Origin: Stutzerimonas kunmingensis
GTDB lineage: Bacteria; Pseudomonadota; Gammaproteobacteria; Pseudomonadales; Pseudomonadaceae
DNA length: 64,000 nucleotides
Direction: 5' to 3'
Assembly: GCF_002929225.1 (NCBI RefSeq)
Contig: NZ_PISM01000021.1
Coordinates: 124,001 to 188,000, forward strand
Shown here piece by piece: positions 26,522 to 35,792 of this stretch (the stretch's first letter is position 1; each line of letters begins with the position of its first letter). Made by a program: the position numbers and the translations under genes. The notes beneath the pieces were generated by a model, which made no database searches, was not told the origin of the DNA, and saw only the letters and a program-made list of their open reading frames with translations.

Positions 26522-27850
26522 TCACAGCGTCCCGGTTTTCTTCCACGCCAGATAACGCCCGATAAGTGCCGGCCCCAGATCGCAAGGCTGGACGTCGAGT
26601 ACCGGCATGCCATGGGCGGCCAGGCGCTTGTGCAGCGCCTGGCGGGCGTTCAGGTAGTCCTGGGCGCCGCAGTAGTCGAGCGCGTCGTCCAGGCTCTGCA
26701 CCGGCCGCAGGCGCAGCTGGTCCAGTACTTCTTCGCGCAGGCTCACCAACAACACCCGATGTTTGCGTGAGAGCCGCTTCAGCGCCCCGTGCAGCTCGGC
26801 ATCGTCCTCATCGCGCAGGTTGCTCAGAACGATAACCAGTGCCTGGCGCTGTTGCCGGGCCAGCAACCGATCGACCGCTGCGCCGTAGTCTGCGGGCTGC
26901 TGGGTGGGCTGCAGGTCGTAAAGACCGTTCAGTAACACGTGAAGTTGCTGTTGGCCCTTGGCCGGCGTGACGTGACGCGGCTGTTCGCTGGCGAAGGTGC
27001 AGGCGCCCACGGCATCGCCCTGGCGCAACGCGGCATAGGCCAGCAGCAGGGCAGCGTTGAGGGCATGGTCGAAGTGCGTGAGTTCGGCGTCCTGGCTGCG
27101 CATACGCCGACCGCAGTCGAGCATCAGCACGATCTGCTGGTCGCGCTCGTCCTGATATTCGCGGGCAATCGGCATGCGTGCCCGCGCCGTGGCTTTCCAG
27201 TCGATCTGCCGCAGGGTGTCGCCCTCGCGGAACTCGCGTAGCTGGTGAAATTCCAGCCCCAGCCCGCGGCGCGGTTGCTGGCGGACGCCGAGGCGATTCA
27301 ACCAGACGTCGATCGCCTGCAGGCTGGCTCCGTGCAACCGAGCGAAGTCGGGATACACCCGGGTTTCGTCGACAAGCTCAAGCTGGCGTCTGCTGCGCCA
27401 GAGGCCCAACGGGCTGGCCAGGCGAAGATCGCAGTGCTGGAAGACGAACTGGCCGCGGCGGGTCGGGCGCAGAAGGTAGTCGAGTTGGCAATGTTCGGCG
27501 GGCTGCAGGCGCATGCGTTGCGGCAGCTGTTCGAAGCTCATGCCCTCAGGCACGTGGTCGAACAGCTCCAGCTCGATAGCGCGGGAATGTGCGTTGCGCA
27601 CCAGCAGTTGCACGTTGCTCCAGTGGCCCAGTGGCAGATTTCCCGACAGGCTGCGTTGCAGCGCAGGCGACGGCAGTCGCCTCAGGGCAAAGGCGTCGAG
27701 CGATGTCACCGTACCCAGCGCCAGCAACAGGCCCCACCAGGCGGACTGCCAGTGCCCGGCTTCGACGCCGAACGCGGCGAGAACGCCAAGAGGAATGGCC
27801 ACGAGCACCAGCGCGGCCAGCGCAACGAGCAGGCGACGGGATGGCGTCAT
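26522..27850 (-). CDS. DUF58 protein (MoxR-operon partner)
   Basis: A 442-residue membrane-anchored protein: two hydrophobic segments near the N terminus (about residues 5-50), then the DUF58 signature REFREGDTLRQIDWKATARA (about residue 205) and a vWA-like C-terminal region (IVLMLDCGRRM, a MIDAS-like start). It is the last gene of a six-gene run and overlaps the MoxR ATPase stop by 4 bp (ATGA). DUF58/vWA proteins are the usual partners of MoxR AAA+ ATPases in chaperone-like complexes; its substrate is unknown. Confidence 0.9.
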   Translation of the reverse strand: MTPSRRLLVALAALVLVAIPLGVLAAFGVEAGHWQSAWWGLLLALGTVTSLDAFALRRLPSPALQRSLSGNLPLGHWSNVQLLVRNAHSRAIELELFDHVPEGMSFEQLPQRMRLQPAEHCQLDYLLRPTRRGQFVFQHCDLRLASPLGLWRSRRQLELVDETRVYPDFARLHGASLQAIDVWLNRLGVRQQPRRGLGLEFHQLREFREGDTLRQIDWKATARARMPIAREYQDERDQQIVLMLDCGRRMRSQDAELTHFDHALNAALLLAYAALRQGDAVGACTFASEQPRHVTPAKGQQQLHVLLNGLYDLQPTQQPADYGAAVDRLLARQQRQALVIVLSNLRDEDDAELHGALKRLSRKHRVLLVSLREEVLDQLRLRPVQSLDDALDYCGAQDYLNARQALHKRLAAHGMPVLDVQPCDLGPALIGRYLAWKKTGTL

Positions 27851-28860
27851 GCGCGTGGCGCCGCGACCTGATCGAGTAGCTGCTGCAGCACCTGGTCCAC
27901 CGACAGTCCTTCGATGTCCAGCTCTGCCGACAGGCGCACCCGGTGACGCAGTACCGCCAGCGCGCAACCCTTGATGTCATCAGGCGTGACGAACTCGCCG
28001 CCGCGCAGCAGCGCTCTGGCGCGACCACCACGAACCAGCGCGATCGATGCGCGGGGGCCGGCACCCAGCGCCAGCCCCGGCCAGCTGCGAGTGGTGCGGG
28101 CAAGGCGCACGGCATAGTCCAGTACCTGATCGTCCAGCGGCAGTTCGCTGGCAATCTTCTGCAGGGCCAGCACATCCCGGGCCTGTACCAGCTGGCGCAG
28201 GGCGCTGACGTCGAGCATGTCGGCGCGTGCCGAGCGGGTGACCTGGCGTACCAGCTCCAGCTCTTCGTTCGCCTGCGGGTAGTCCATGCGCAACATCAGC
28301 ATGAAGCGGTCGAGCTCGGCTTCCGGCAGTGGGTAGGTGCCTTCCTGTTCGATCGGGTTCTGCGTGGCCATGACCAGAAAAGGTTGCTGAACCGCCAGGG
28401 CCTTGCCTTCCAGGGTGACCTGGCGTTCCTGCATAACTTCGAGCAGCGCGGCCTGAGTCTTGGCTGGCGCACGGTTGATTTCATCGGCCAGTAGAAGGTT
28501 GGTGAACACCGGCCCCTTGCGCAGCTTGAACTGCTCGCTCTGCATGTCGTAGACGGCATGGCCGGTGACGTCGCTGGGCATCAGGTCGGGGGTGAACTGG
28601 ATGCGCGAGAACTCGCCGCCGAAGCAGCGCGCCAGCGCCCGTACCAGCAGTGTCTTGCCCAGCCCCGGCACGCCTTCGATGAGCACGTGGCCGCCGGCGA
28701 TCAACGCGGTCAGAACGCCATCGATGACGTCGTCCTGGCCGATCACCGCCTTGTGCAGCTCGTCGCGCAGCGCCTGGGCGAGCTGGCTGGCTCGCAGGCG
28801 CTGGCTCACCGGGTTGGAGGCCGGAGCAGGGTTGCCGGAATCTGGGATATGTTCGCTCAT
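27847..28860 (-). CDS. MoxR-family AAA+ ATPase
   Basis: A 337-residue MoxR ATPase. Walker A is GVPGLGKTLL (about residue 65), Walker B is LLADEINRAP, with sensor 1 in MATQNPIEQEGTYPLPEAELDRF and a C-terminal helical lid containing GASPRA-like GAGPRASIAL. MoxR proteins assist assembly or metal loading of partner complexes. ATGA overlaps at both ends couple it to the DUF4350 gene upstream and the DUF58 gene downstream, so the stoichiometry is likely fixed. Confidence 0.95.
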   Translation of the reverse strand: MSEHIPDSGNPAPASNPVSQRLRASQLAQALRDELHKAVIGQDDVIDGVLTALIAGGHVLIEGVPGLGKTLLVRALARCFGGEFSRIQFTPDLMPSDVTGHAVYDMQSEQFKLRKGPVFTNLLLADEINRAPAKTQAALLEVMQERQVTLEGKALAVQQPFLVMATQNPIEQEGTYPLPEAELDRFMLMLRMDYPQANEELELVRQVTRSARADMLDVSALRQLVQARDVLALQKIASELPLDDQVLDYAVRLARTTRSWPGLALGAGPRASIALVRGGRARALLRGGEFVTPDDIKGCALAVLRHRVRLSAELDIEGLSVDQVLQQLLDQVAAPRA

Positions 28861-30029
28861 AGCGCGTTCCTGAGGGTTTGCAGGTGGGCGACCTGTCGGG
28901 TGAATTCGGTAGCCGACAGACGTTGCTGCGGCAGTGGGCGCATGGCCAGCTCGATGCTGGCGATCGGCAGGCTGGAGAGACGGGCGAGCAGTGGCAGCTG
29001 GGCATTCGGCGGAAGCTGTTCGAAGCCCGGATGACGTTGCCCCGCTCGGCGCTGGATGTCCTGTTGCAGCGGCTGCAGCAGACTGTGCTGGCGACCATGG
29101 CGCAGCAGGAACTCCGCCGACCCACGCAGGTGTTCCTGCAGCTGGCGACGCGCCGGGTTGAGCGGAGCCTGCAGTGGGCCGAAGCGTTGGCCGGCATGCC
29201 AGAGCGCGAACGCCACAAGTAGGCCCAGCACGGTGAGAAGTTCGGGGAAATGGCGGCGCAGCTGTGCGAGCAAGCCGTCGTGTTCGCTGCGGTGCACCAG
29301 AGTCACCGCGCTGTCTTGAGTCAGATACCAGAGCAGCCAGGCATGGTCGTACTGATCGATGTTGCGGTTCTGCCAGATCCAGCTATCGGTCAGGGCGGTG
29401 ATCAGCCCGTCACCGTGCTGCAGTTGCAGCATGTGCGTGGCGCCTGCGCTGTTGGCCCAGGCGTGGGCGCGATTGTCCGCATCATAGAGGTGAAAGTCGG
29501 TATCGAAGGCCAGATAGGCCGGCGCACTTTCATTCTCCAGATACAGCTTGGTCAGCTGCGGATGCTGTTCGGCGGTGGATGACTGCGGTGTCTGCGCATC
29601 ATCGTCCAGATCGTCAGCTGCGTACTGCTGCAGATTGAGCCGGTCGAACAGCAGGTCGCCGCTTTTGCCGGTCTCTTCATCCCACAGTCGCTCTGCAACC
29701 ACGACCAGATGGCCGCCGGCGTTGGCCCAGTCCAGCAGACGCTCGGTCTGCCGTGGGGTCAGGTTGCCGCGGTCACCTAGCAGGAGCAGCGTCTGGCCAG
29801 AGGTGGGCAGGGTCTCAAGTCCGGCGATGCCTTCCTGATGCACGACCTGCAGGCCGAGGTCGCGCAGGAACAGTTCGGCGGCCAGGTAGGTGTTGCTGCG
29901 CGCCTCTGGGGTCGGGCCGTGCTCGACGACGTCTTCATAGGATTGCAGCTTGCCGGCCAACCAGATGACCAGCAGACCGATCAGCAGGACCGCGGCCGCG
30001 GCGAGCAGGCGAGGGCGGAGTCGGTTCAT
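28857..30029 (-). CDS. DUF4350 membrane protein
   Basis: A 390-residue protein with one N-terminal membrane helix (about residues 8-27), a periplasmic or cytosolic Rossmann-like domain (TLLLLGDRGNLTPRQTERLLDWANAGGHLVVVAE is typical of DUF4350) and a second hydrophobic segment (LLTVLGLLVAFALWHAG, about 280-300) followed by a helical tail. Function is unknown; it is always seen with MoxR/DUF58/DUF4129 genes. ATGA overlaps couple it to both neighbours. Confidence 0.85.
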   Translation of the reverse strand: MNRLRPRLLAAAAVLLIGLLVIWLAGKLQSYEDVVEHGPTPEARSNTYLAAELFLRDLGLQVVHQEGIAGLETLPTSGQTLLLLGDRGNLTPRQTERLLDWANAGGHLVVVAERLWDEETGKSGDLLFDRLNLQQYAADDLDDDAQTPQSSTAEQHPQLTKLYLENESAPAYLAFDTDFHLYDADNRAHAWANSAGATHMLQLQHGDGLITALTDSWIWQNRNIDQYDHAWLLWYLTQDSAVTLVHRSEHDGLLAQLRRHFPELLTVLGLLVAFALWHAGQRFGPLQAPLNPARRQLQEHLRGSAEFLLRHGRQHSLLQPLQQDIQRRAGQRHPGFEQLPPNAQLPLLARLSSLPIASIELAMRPLPQQRLSATEFTRQVAHLQTLRNAL

Positions 30030-31576
30030 GGCCTCGACTCCTCGGCAAACAGCGCGCGCCAGCCGGCACACAGTTCGTCGCGGACCACGTCTTCGCCGTT
30101 CCGGTGCCCGTAGGCCTGGTGCTGCCAATGTTGCGTAAGTTGCTCGGCAAAGCGCGACAGCGGTTCGCGCTGAAGCTGTCGCACGCGCGCCAGCACCTCG
30201 CCCTCGGTATGGGCGGCCCTCAACGGCAGCTGGAAATCATGCAGCAGGCGGCTGAGCAAACCGCGATAGAGAAGTGCCAGAGACGCGCGCGGATCCTGCT
30301 GCCAGAGTCGTTCGGCCTCGCTGGCAACGTCGTTTGGCAGGCTTTCGGGCGCGACGTCGAGGCCGAACAGCTGCGCGGGTGCAGGTTGGCGGCGCCTGGC
30401 CGGCAGCTGTATGCGGCTGCCGAAAGTCTGCAGCCAGTCGCGGTAGCGCCACAGCAGAAGCGCGACCAGCAAGGCCAGGGCGGTCCAGAGTAGGACTTCG
30501 AGTGCCTGCGCCAGACTTTCCAGGCTTTCCCACAGCGAGCCACCCTGCAGCAGGCGCTCGAGCAGGCGTGCCAGAGCACCGGGCTCCTGCGGGCTGTCTT
30601 GCGCACCAAAGCGCCAACGGGTGACCGTCTCCCGGTGCTGAAAGGGGGGTTGGTCGAGCAGCGCGTCGATTCGTTCGCGGGCCGTCTCGCTGGTCAGTGG
30701 CTGATTCAGCAGACGCTCGCTTTCCGGGCCCTGTTGCGCTGTGTCGGCCGTTGGCGCCGCTGCCCAGGCATCGTGCGCTGTCGGCCAGAACAACAGGCCA
30801 CAGGCAAGCAGCACCGCTGGTGCAGCGCTGAGCAGGCGCTGGCGCAGTCGACGGAAGGCCAGCTCTATGTCCCACGCCTCCAGATGAGTGCGTCGATTGA
30901 GATAGAGGCTGAAGCCACAGGCGACATAGATAGGCTCCCAGACGATGAGCACCATCGCATAGAGCAGATTGGACAAGTGTTCCAGCCAGAGCCATTCGGC
31001 GCTCAGCCCGAGCAGATCCTCCCAGTTCCAGCGCTGTACCAGCTGCGCCGGCAGCAGGAAATACAGCACGCCGAGCAGGCCGAGCCAGAGCGCTCCTTCC
31101 AGATGCACGCCGACCACGGTCAGCCAGCTGGGCGCGCGGCCGCTGCGCAGACTGAGCGTGAGCAGGCGTTGCTTGCGTGCCTTGCCGTCGAGCCCCTCGA
31201 GCTGCTGCACTGGCAGATCGAAGCTGCGCGTCGTGCTCAGGCGACGCCAGGTGAGACTGGCCAACAGCTGTGGCCGCAGCAGGCCGGGGAAGGCCCGCAG
31301 GCTCTCTCGAAAGTCTGGTGTTTCACCGAACAGTGCTTTGGACAGGATATGCAGCGGCAAGCGCTCGTACAGGGGTTTGAGCCACCAGAACAGCAGCAGC
31401 GCCAGACTTGGGTGCTGCCACAGCAGCAGACTGATCAGGCCGAAAAGCGGCAGCGTCACGGCCGCCCAGGTCGTCATCAGCAGCTTCGCGTGGCGCCTGG
31501 CGAGCAGGGTGCCGAGGTCCAGCGCCTCCCATGGACTGCGCGGGCGGATCGAGACGCTGGCATCACTCAGCTGCAT
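30026..31576 (-). CDS. DUF4129 multi-pass membrane protein
   Basis: A 516-residue inner-membrane protein with several hydrophobic segments (near residues 35-75, 165-185, 205-235, 245-270 and 350-375) and a soluble C-terminal DUF4129 helical domain (SLALLYRGLLSRL ... FAEQLTQHWQHQAYG). DUF4129 domains often accompany transglutaminase-like or MoxR systems. It overlaps the SpoIIM-like gene by 14 bp and the DUF4350 gene by 4 bp. The ATG at 31574-31576 is the inner of two candidates. Function is unknown. Confidence 0.82.
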   Translation of the reverse strand: MQLSDASVSIRPRSPWEALDLGTLLARRHAKLLMTTWAAVTLPLFGLISLLLWQHPSLALLLFWWLKPLYERLPLHILSKALFGETPDFRESLRAFPGLLRPQLLASLTWRRLSTTRSFDLPVQQLEGLDGKARKQRLLTLSLRSGRAPSWLTVVGVHLEGALWLGLLGVLYFLLPAQLVQRWNWEDLLGLSAEWLWLEHLSNLLYAMVLIVWEPIYVACGFSLYLNRRTHLEAWDIELAFRRLRQRLLSAAPAVLLACGLLFWPTAHDAWAAAPTADTAQQGPESERLLNQPLTSETARERIDALLDQPPFQHRETVTRWRFGAQDSPQEPGALARLLERLLQGGSLWESLESLAQALEVLLWTALALLVALLLWRYRDWLQTFGSRIQLPARRRQPAPAQLFGLDVAPESLPNDVASEAERLWQQDPRASLALLYRGLLSRLLHDFQLPLRAAHTEGEVLARVRQLQREPLSRFAEQLTQHWQHQAYGHRNGEDVVRDELCAGWRALFAEESRP

Positions 31577-32543
31577 GCTGCGCCCTCCCGGCAAACGCGA
31601 AGTAAGCGGCCACGATCAGCCAGAGCAGCGCGCCGACGATGTACTTGATCATGGGCGAGGTCAGGGTCATGGATGACCAGTAGGCCTCGACAAAGGCAGC
31701 GATCAGCAAGAACAGGGTGGCCCCGCAGACCAGCTGGATGCCTCGCTTGGCAGCCTGACGCAGCGCCTCTGCGCGGGTCAGGCGCCCCGGCGCCACCAGC
31801 GCTACGCCGAGCTGCAGCCCCGCGGCGCCGGCAAGGGTGATGGCGGTCAGCTCGAACGCGCCATGGCCGATGACGAACGACCAGAACGGCTGGTGGTAGC
31901 CGATGGCGCTCAGGTGGCCCGCGACGGCGCCGATCGTCAGGCCATTGAACAGCAGGAAGAACAGCGTACCCAGTCCGAACAGCAGCCCGCTGGCGAACGT
32001 CTGGAATGCGATGCCGATATTGTTCATCACGTAATAGCCGAACATCAGCCAGTCGTCGCCCGAGCCCCGTTCGGCGAAGCGACCCAGGCGGCTGGCGTCC
32101 GGGTCGTACATCTGTTCCATCTGTGTGACCTGGTCCGGCGGCAGGATGCTGAACACCAGCTCCGGGAAGGCGAAGACCAAAGCGGCCATGCCGAGCAGGC
32201 TGCCGTAGAAGAGCAGGCTTGCTGCCAGTACGTAACGCCACTGCTCACGGACCGCGCGGGCGAAGCCACCGGTGATGAACCCGAGCAGTCGCCCCAGCAA
32301 TGGACTGCGGTGCCGATAGAACTGCTGATGGCCGCGCAGGGCGAGCTGGCGCAACTGATCGATCAGCTGGCTGCTGTAGCCGCGGGATTCGGCCAGCGCC
32401 AGGTGTTGGCAGAGCCGGCGGTAGGCGGCGGGGAAGTCGCTGGCCTGTCTGAGACTTGGCTTGCCACGCTCCAGCGCGTCCAGCTGGCTGGTGAAGTCAT
32501 GCCAGTCGGCGTGATGCTGGCGTTCGAAGGCGGCCTGCTTCAT
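31563..32543 (-). CDS. Stage II sporulation protein M-like membrane protein
   Basis: A 326-residue protein: a soluble N-terminal region (residues about 1-90) and then four or more transmembrane helices with the SpoIIM-type segments YYVMNNIGIAFQTFASGLLFGLGTLFFLLFNG and GHGAFELTAITLAGAAGLQLG. In Bacillus, SpoIIM works in peptidoglycan hydrolysis during engulfment; in this non-sporulating lineage it is a component of the MoxR-linked membrane cluster. ATGA overlap with the RDD gene upstream and a 14-bp overlap downstream. Confidence 0.88.
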   Translation of the reverse strand: MKQAAFERQHHADWHDFTSQLDALERGKPSLRQASDFPAAYRRLCQHLALAESRGYSSQLIDQLRQLALRGHQQFYRHRSPLLGRLLGFITGGFARAVREQWRYVLAASLLFYGSLLGMAALVFAFPELVFSILPPDQVTQMEQMYDPDASRLGRFAERGSGDDWLMFGYYVMNNIGIAFQTFASGLLFGLGTLFFLLFNGLTIGAVAGHLSAIGYHQPFWSFVIGHGAFELTAITLAGAAGLQLGVALVAPGRLTRAEALRQAAKRGIQLVCGATLFLLIAAFVEAYWSSMTLTSPMIKYIVGALLWLIVAAYFAFAGRAQHAAE

Positions 32544-33199
32544 GGCGAGCCTACCAGTGAGCGGGCGATGCCATGGATCTTTGCCTCGGCGTTCTCACCG
32601 GTAACCGCCAGCGGTTCGGCAAGGATCGAAGCCAGCTCCAGACGCCGCTCGGCAGAAAGACTGGCGCGACGCTCGGAGAAGGCAATAAGAGCGCGTTGCT
32701 CATCGAGACTTAACGCAAAAGGCGGTTTGGCAGCTTCCACCTCCGGCAGCGTCGGGCGCGCTTGTGGTCTTTCCCGGTAGACCACCAGGGTCCCTGCGGC
32801 GAGATCGCCGAGACGCTTGAAGGCAGGGTGGCCCAGGCAGCTCAGTGCGCCGAGAAAATAGCCGAACGGCAGCATATCGACGAAGCGCAGCAGGTTGCGC
32901 GTCAGCGAGGAGGTCCAGCCGACCGGCGTGCCATCGTCATGCACTACTCGCAGACCCAGCCAGTACTTGCCAGGCGTACGTCCCTGGTTCAGTACTTCGA
33001 AGAGCACCATGTACCACCATTGCACGAGGAACAGCAGCAGCGTCCCAAGACCGATACCAAAATTGCCCAGCATCCCCAGGATGATGAAGAGGGCTAGCAG
33101 GATGGCGGCACGGATCGCCAGGTCGATGGCAAAGGCCAGCGCGCGCGGTACGAGCCCGGCCGGACGCAGGAGTAGATCGATGCCTTCGGGCGTCTCCAC
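32540..33199 (-). CDS. RDD-family membrane protein, first gene of the MoxR operon
   Basis: About 219 residues with the RDD pattern: ETPEGIDLLLRPAGLVPRALAFAIDLAIR (the Arg-Asp-Asp-type first helix), a second and third helix, and GRTPGKYWLGLRVV. The C-terminal tail is soluble. The start is uncertain: there is no in-frame ATG near the conserved beginning, so I use the GTG at 33197-33199; a CTG at 33218-33220, a TTG near 33247 or a GTG at 33427 are alternatives, none with a clear ribosome site. It overlaps the SpoIIM-like gene by 4 bp and shares its 5' region with divergent sbcB. Confidence 0.75.
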   Translation of the reverse strand: METPEGIDLLLRPAGLVPRALAFAIDLAIRAAILLALFIILGMLGNFGIGLGTLLLFLVQWWYMVLFEVLNQGRTPGKYWLGLRVVHDDGTPVGWTSSLTRNLLRFVDMLPFGYFLGALSCLGHPAFKRLGDLAAGTLVVYRERPQARPTLPEVEAAKPPFALSLDEQRALIAFSERRASLSAERRLELASILAEPLAVTGENAEAKIHGIARSLVGSP

Positions 33200-33484
33200 G
33201 CGATGGCTATTGTCGAGCAGTGATGGTCGGTCGAGAGCTGAAGGCAAGGGTAAAGTCGTCTGAGGCAGGCAAAGGTCGATGCTATGCGGCAAGTGCCGCT
33301 GCGGCAATGCGCCTGAGTCGTCTGAGCGGAGGGCAAGCCGGAGGGGTGTGATTATGGCGAAGTGCCTGCTCCTTTGCAGGATGTCGTTCGCATACCCAAT
33401 GCTGCGTGGGCAGATCGGTTGACGCACGCGGCGATGTGCCGCCCTGGCTGATAGACTGCCGCGCTGATCGAGAAGGACTCTCCC

Positions 33485-34921
33485 GTGAATTCAAGCATCT
33501 TCTGGTACGACTTCGAAACCACAGGAATCTCGCCCAGCCGCGACCGTCCGTTGCAGGTGGCGGGTATCCGCACCAACGAGGCGCTCGAGGAAGTCGGCGA
33601 GCCGCTGAACATCTATTGCCGTCCCTCCGACGACATCCTTCCGCATCCGGCGGCCTGCCTGGTCACTGGGATCACCCCCGCGACCCTCGAACAGAAGGGC
33701 TTGTGCGAGGCCGAATTCATTCATCGTCTGCATCAACAGCTGTCGTTGCCTGGCACCTGCGGCGCCGGTTACAACAGCCTGCGGTTCGACGACGAGGTGA
33801 CGCGCTACAGCCTGTACCGCAACTTCTACGATCCCTATGCCCGTGAATGGCAGGGCGGTAACAGCCGCTGGGATCTGATCGATCTGGTACGCACGGCTTA
33901 TGCCCTGCGCCCGGAAGGCCTGGTCTGGCCTGAAGAGGAGGGGCGGGTGACGCTCAAACTCGAACGACTGAGCGTGGCCAACGGGCTGGAACATCTGAAT
34001 GCGCACGACGCGCTATCCGATGTGCGCGCGACCATTGCCCTGGCCAGACTCGTTCGCGATCGGCAGCCGCGGCTGTACGACTATCTCTACAACCTGCGCC
34101 GCAAGCAGGCGGTGCTTGAGCAGATCCGGTTGCTGGAACCCATGGTGCACGTGTCCGGCCGCTTCTCCGCTGCACGGCATTTTCTCTCGGTGGTCCTGCC
34201 GCTGGGCTGGCACCCGCGCAATCGCAATGCGCTGATCGTCTGCGATCTGCAGGCCGGACCGGAGCCGCTCTTGCAGGAAACGGCTGAAACGCTACGTCAG
34301 CGCCTGTATACCCGACGTGACCAGCTCGCCGATGGCGAGTTGCCGGTGCCCTTGAAGCTGGTGCACGTCAACAAGTGTCCCGTGGTGGCGTCGCTCAAGG
34401 TTTTGCGCACGCAAGACATCCAGCGCCTTGGTCTGGATATGCCGATCTGCCATGAGCGTGCAGCGATGCTTCGAGAGCAGCGGCAGATCTGGAGCACCAA
34501 GCTCGAAGACATCTATCGCGAAGACCGCTTCGCTGGCACTGATGATCCGGAGCAGCAGCTGTATGGCGGTTTTCTCGGGGACCGCGACCGGCGGCTGTGC
34601 GACCAGGTCCGTAGCCTGTCACCTGCGGAGCTGGCGAAACAGCCATTCCGATTCGATGATGCGCGCCTCGACGAGCTGTTGTTTCGTTACCGCGCGCGTA
34701 ACTTTCCTGAAGCGTTATCCGTCGACGAGCAAGCGCAATGGCGTCAGTTCTGCCAACAGCGGCTGAGTGATGGGGCATGTGGCGCGCCCAACACCCTCGT
34801 GCAGTTCGAGTCGGATATCGAGCAATTCATGATCGGCGCCACGCCGGCACAACGGCAACTGTTGCAGCAATGGCGCGAGTACGGTCAGGGGTTGCGTGAG
34901 CGTTACCGCTTGAGCAATTAA
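33485..34921 (+). CDS. sbcB: Exodeoxyribonuclease I
   Basis: A 478-residue single-strand-specific 3'-5' exonuclease used in recombination and mismatch repair. The DEDD active site is visible: FWYDFETTGISP (Asp/Glu), YNSLRFDDEV, and LNAHDALSDVRATIALA (His/Asp). The SH3-like and C-terminal helical domains complete the normal length. It starts with GTG at 33485, supported by AAGGA 7 nt upstream and the family N terminus. It is divergent from the RDD operon and converges with mvaT across a long hairpin. Confidence 0.96.
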   Translation: MNSSIFWYDFETTGISPSRDRPLQVAGIRTNEALEEVGEPLNIYCRPSDDILPHPAACLVTGITPATLEQKGLCEAEFIHRLHQQLSLPGTCGAGYNSLRFDDEVTRYSLYRNFYDPYAREWQGGNSRWDLIDLVRTAYALRPEGLVWPEEEGRVTLKLERLSVANGLEHLNAHDALSDVRATIALARLVRDRQPRLYDYLYNLRRKQAVLEQIRLLEPMVHVSGRFSAARHFLSVVLPLGWHPRNRNALIVCDLQAGPEPLLQETAETLRQRLYTRRDQLADGELPVPLKLVHVNKCPVVASLKVLRTQDIQRLGLDMPICHERAAMLREQRQIWSTKLEDIYREDRFAGTDDPEQQLYGGFLGDRDRRLCDQVRSLSPAELAKQPFRFDDARLDELLFRYRARNFPEALSVDEQAQWRQFCQQRLSDGACGAPNTLVQFESDIEQFMIGATPAQRQLLQQWREYGQGLRERYRLSN

Positions 34922-34993
34922 CTCTTGGGGAGGGCGTATGTTTGTGCGCCACGCCTGAATCGAGCGGGGAAGGAAGAGTGCAGCACAAATAAA

Positions 34994-35038
34994 AACGCCG
35001 TTTCCCGACATCAATGATTAATGTCGAGAAACGGCGTT
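34994..35038. terminator. Long convergent terminator, sbcB/mvaT
   Basis: An 11-bp outer stem (34994-35004 with 35028-35038) is stacked on a 6-bp inner stem (35006-35011 with 35021-35026) with a one-base internal mismatch. The minus strand runs into TTTTT, making it a strong terminator for mvaT; the plus side has no T-run. Confidence 0.85.
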
Positions 35039-35057
35039 CGTTATAAACCGTAGCCGC

Positions 35058-35438
35058 TTAGCCGAGAAGGGTGGCCCAGCTTTCCACGGTGTCGGAGCCC
35101 CACTGGGCTTTCCATTCTTTCAGGGTCTTGTGATTGCCGCCTTTGGTTTCAATCACTTCACCGCTGTGTGGGTTTTTATATTGCTTCACGCGGCGGGCGC
35201 GCTTGCTGGTCGCGGGAGCTTTTGCAGCGCGAGGGCTCTTGCTGTTGCGAGAGGCTTCCGGATCGAGCAGGGCAATGATGTCGCGTAGGGACTTCTGGTA
35301 TTCACCCATGAGTTCGCGCAGCTTGCCTTCGAATTCCAGTTCCTTTTTCAGCTTGTCGTCTTCGGATAGCGACTTCAGGCGCTCTTGAAGTTCCTTGATG
35401 GCTTCTTCAGTAGCGCGATACTCATTGATAAGTGACAT
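35058..35438 (-). CDS. mvaT: H-NS-like xenogeneic silencer MvaT
   Basis: A 126-residue nucleoid protein. The N-terminal coiled coil (MSLINEYRATEEAIKELQERLKSL and following charged helix, residues 1-60) mediates oligomerisation; a basic linker (about 62-88) leads to the DNA-binding domain VKQYKNPHSGEVIETKGGNHKTLKEWKAQWG. MvaT binds AT-rich DNA and silences horizontally acquired genes in Pseudomonas. The start follows CAAGGAAG. The region upstream (about 35440-35700) is itself AT-richer than average, consistent with autoregulation, which is inferred. Confidence 0.97.
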   Translation of the reverse strand: MSLINEYRATEEAIKELQERLKSLSEDDKLKKELEFEGKLRELMGEYQKSLRDIIALLDPEASRNSKSPRAAKAPATSKRARRVKQYKNPHSGEVIETKGGNHKTLKEWKAQWGSDTVESWATLLG

Positions 35439-35753
35439 ATGACTTCCTTGGGATAGGTTTGAACGCAAGTGGCAGCAATCATAGTCCTGCGTAATCCGCA
35501 AGTAAATATAGCCTTGTAAAAAAGCCGCACTACTATTTGAAAGGATATGTGACGCAGGCTAAGGGCTGCTATTGCAGCCGTGCGCAGGCTTAAATCAAGC
35601 GGAAAGCCTGTTTTATCGGACAAGTTTTTTCGATTGGTTTTTATGTTTTGCATAACAAGCCGATGACTGCGAGCCGCGCCGTTTGCGTCATCGCGCATAG
35701 TTTGCGCCGCGCCTCGATCTTAATGGCGATGGCTGTGCTTTTGTCTGCTGGGC

Positions 35754-35759
35754 TAGAAT
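35754..35759 (+). promoter_or_regulatory. Candidate -10 element (TAGAAT) for purU
   Basis: TAGAAT within GGGCTAGAAT lies 33 bp before the purU ATG. The same string precedes purL and the aldolase gene. The -35 is poor. Confidence 0.45.
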
Positions 35760-35792
35760 GCCGCATTTCCCATTGAGTCGGAGTAACCGTTG

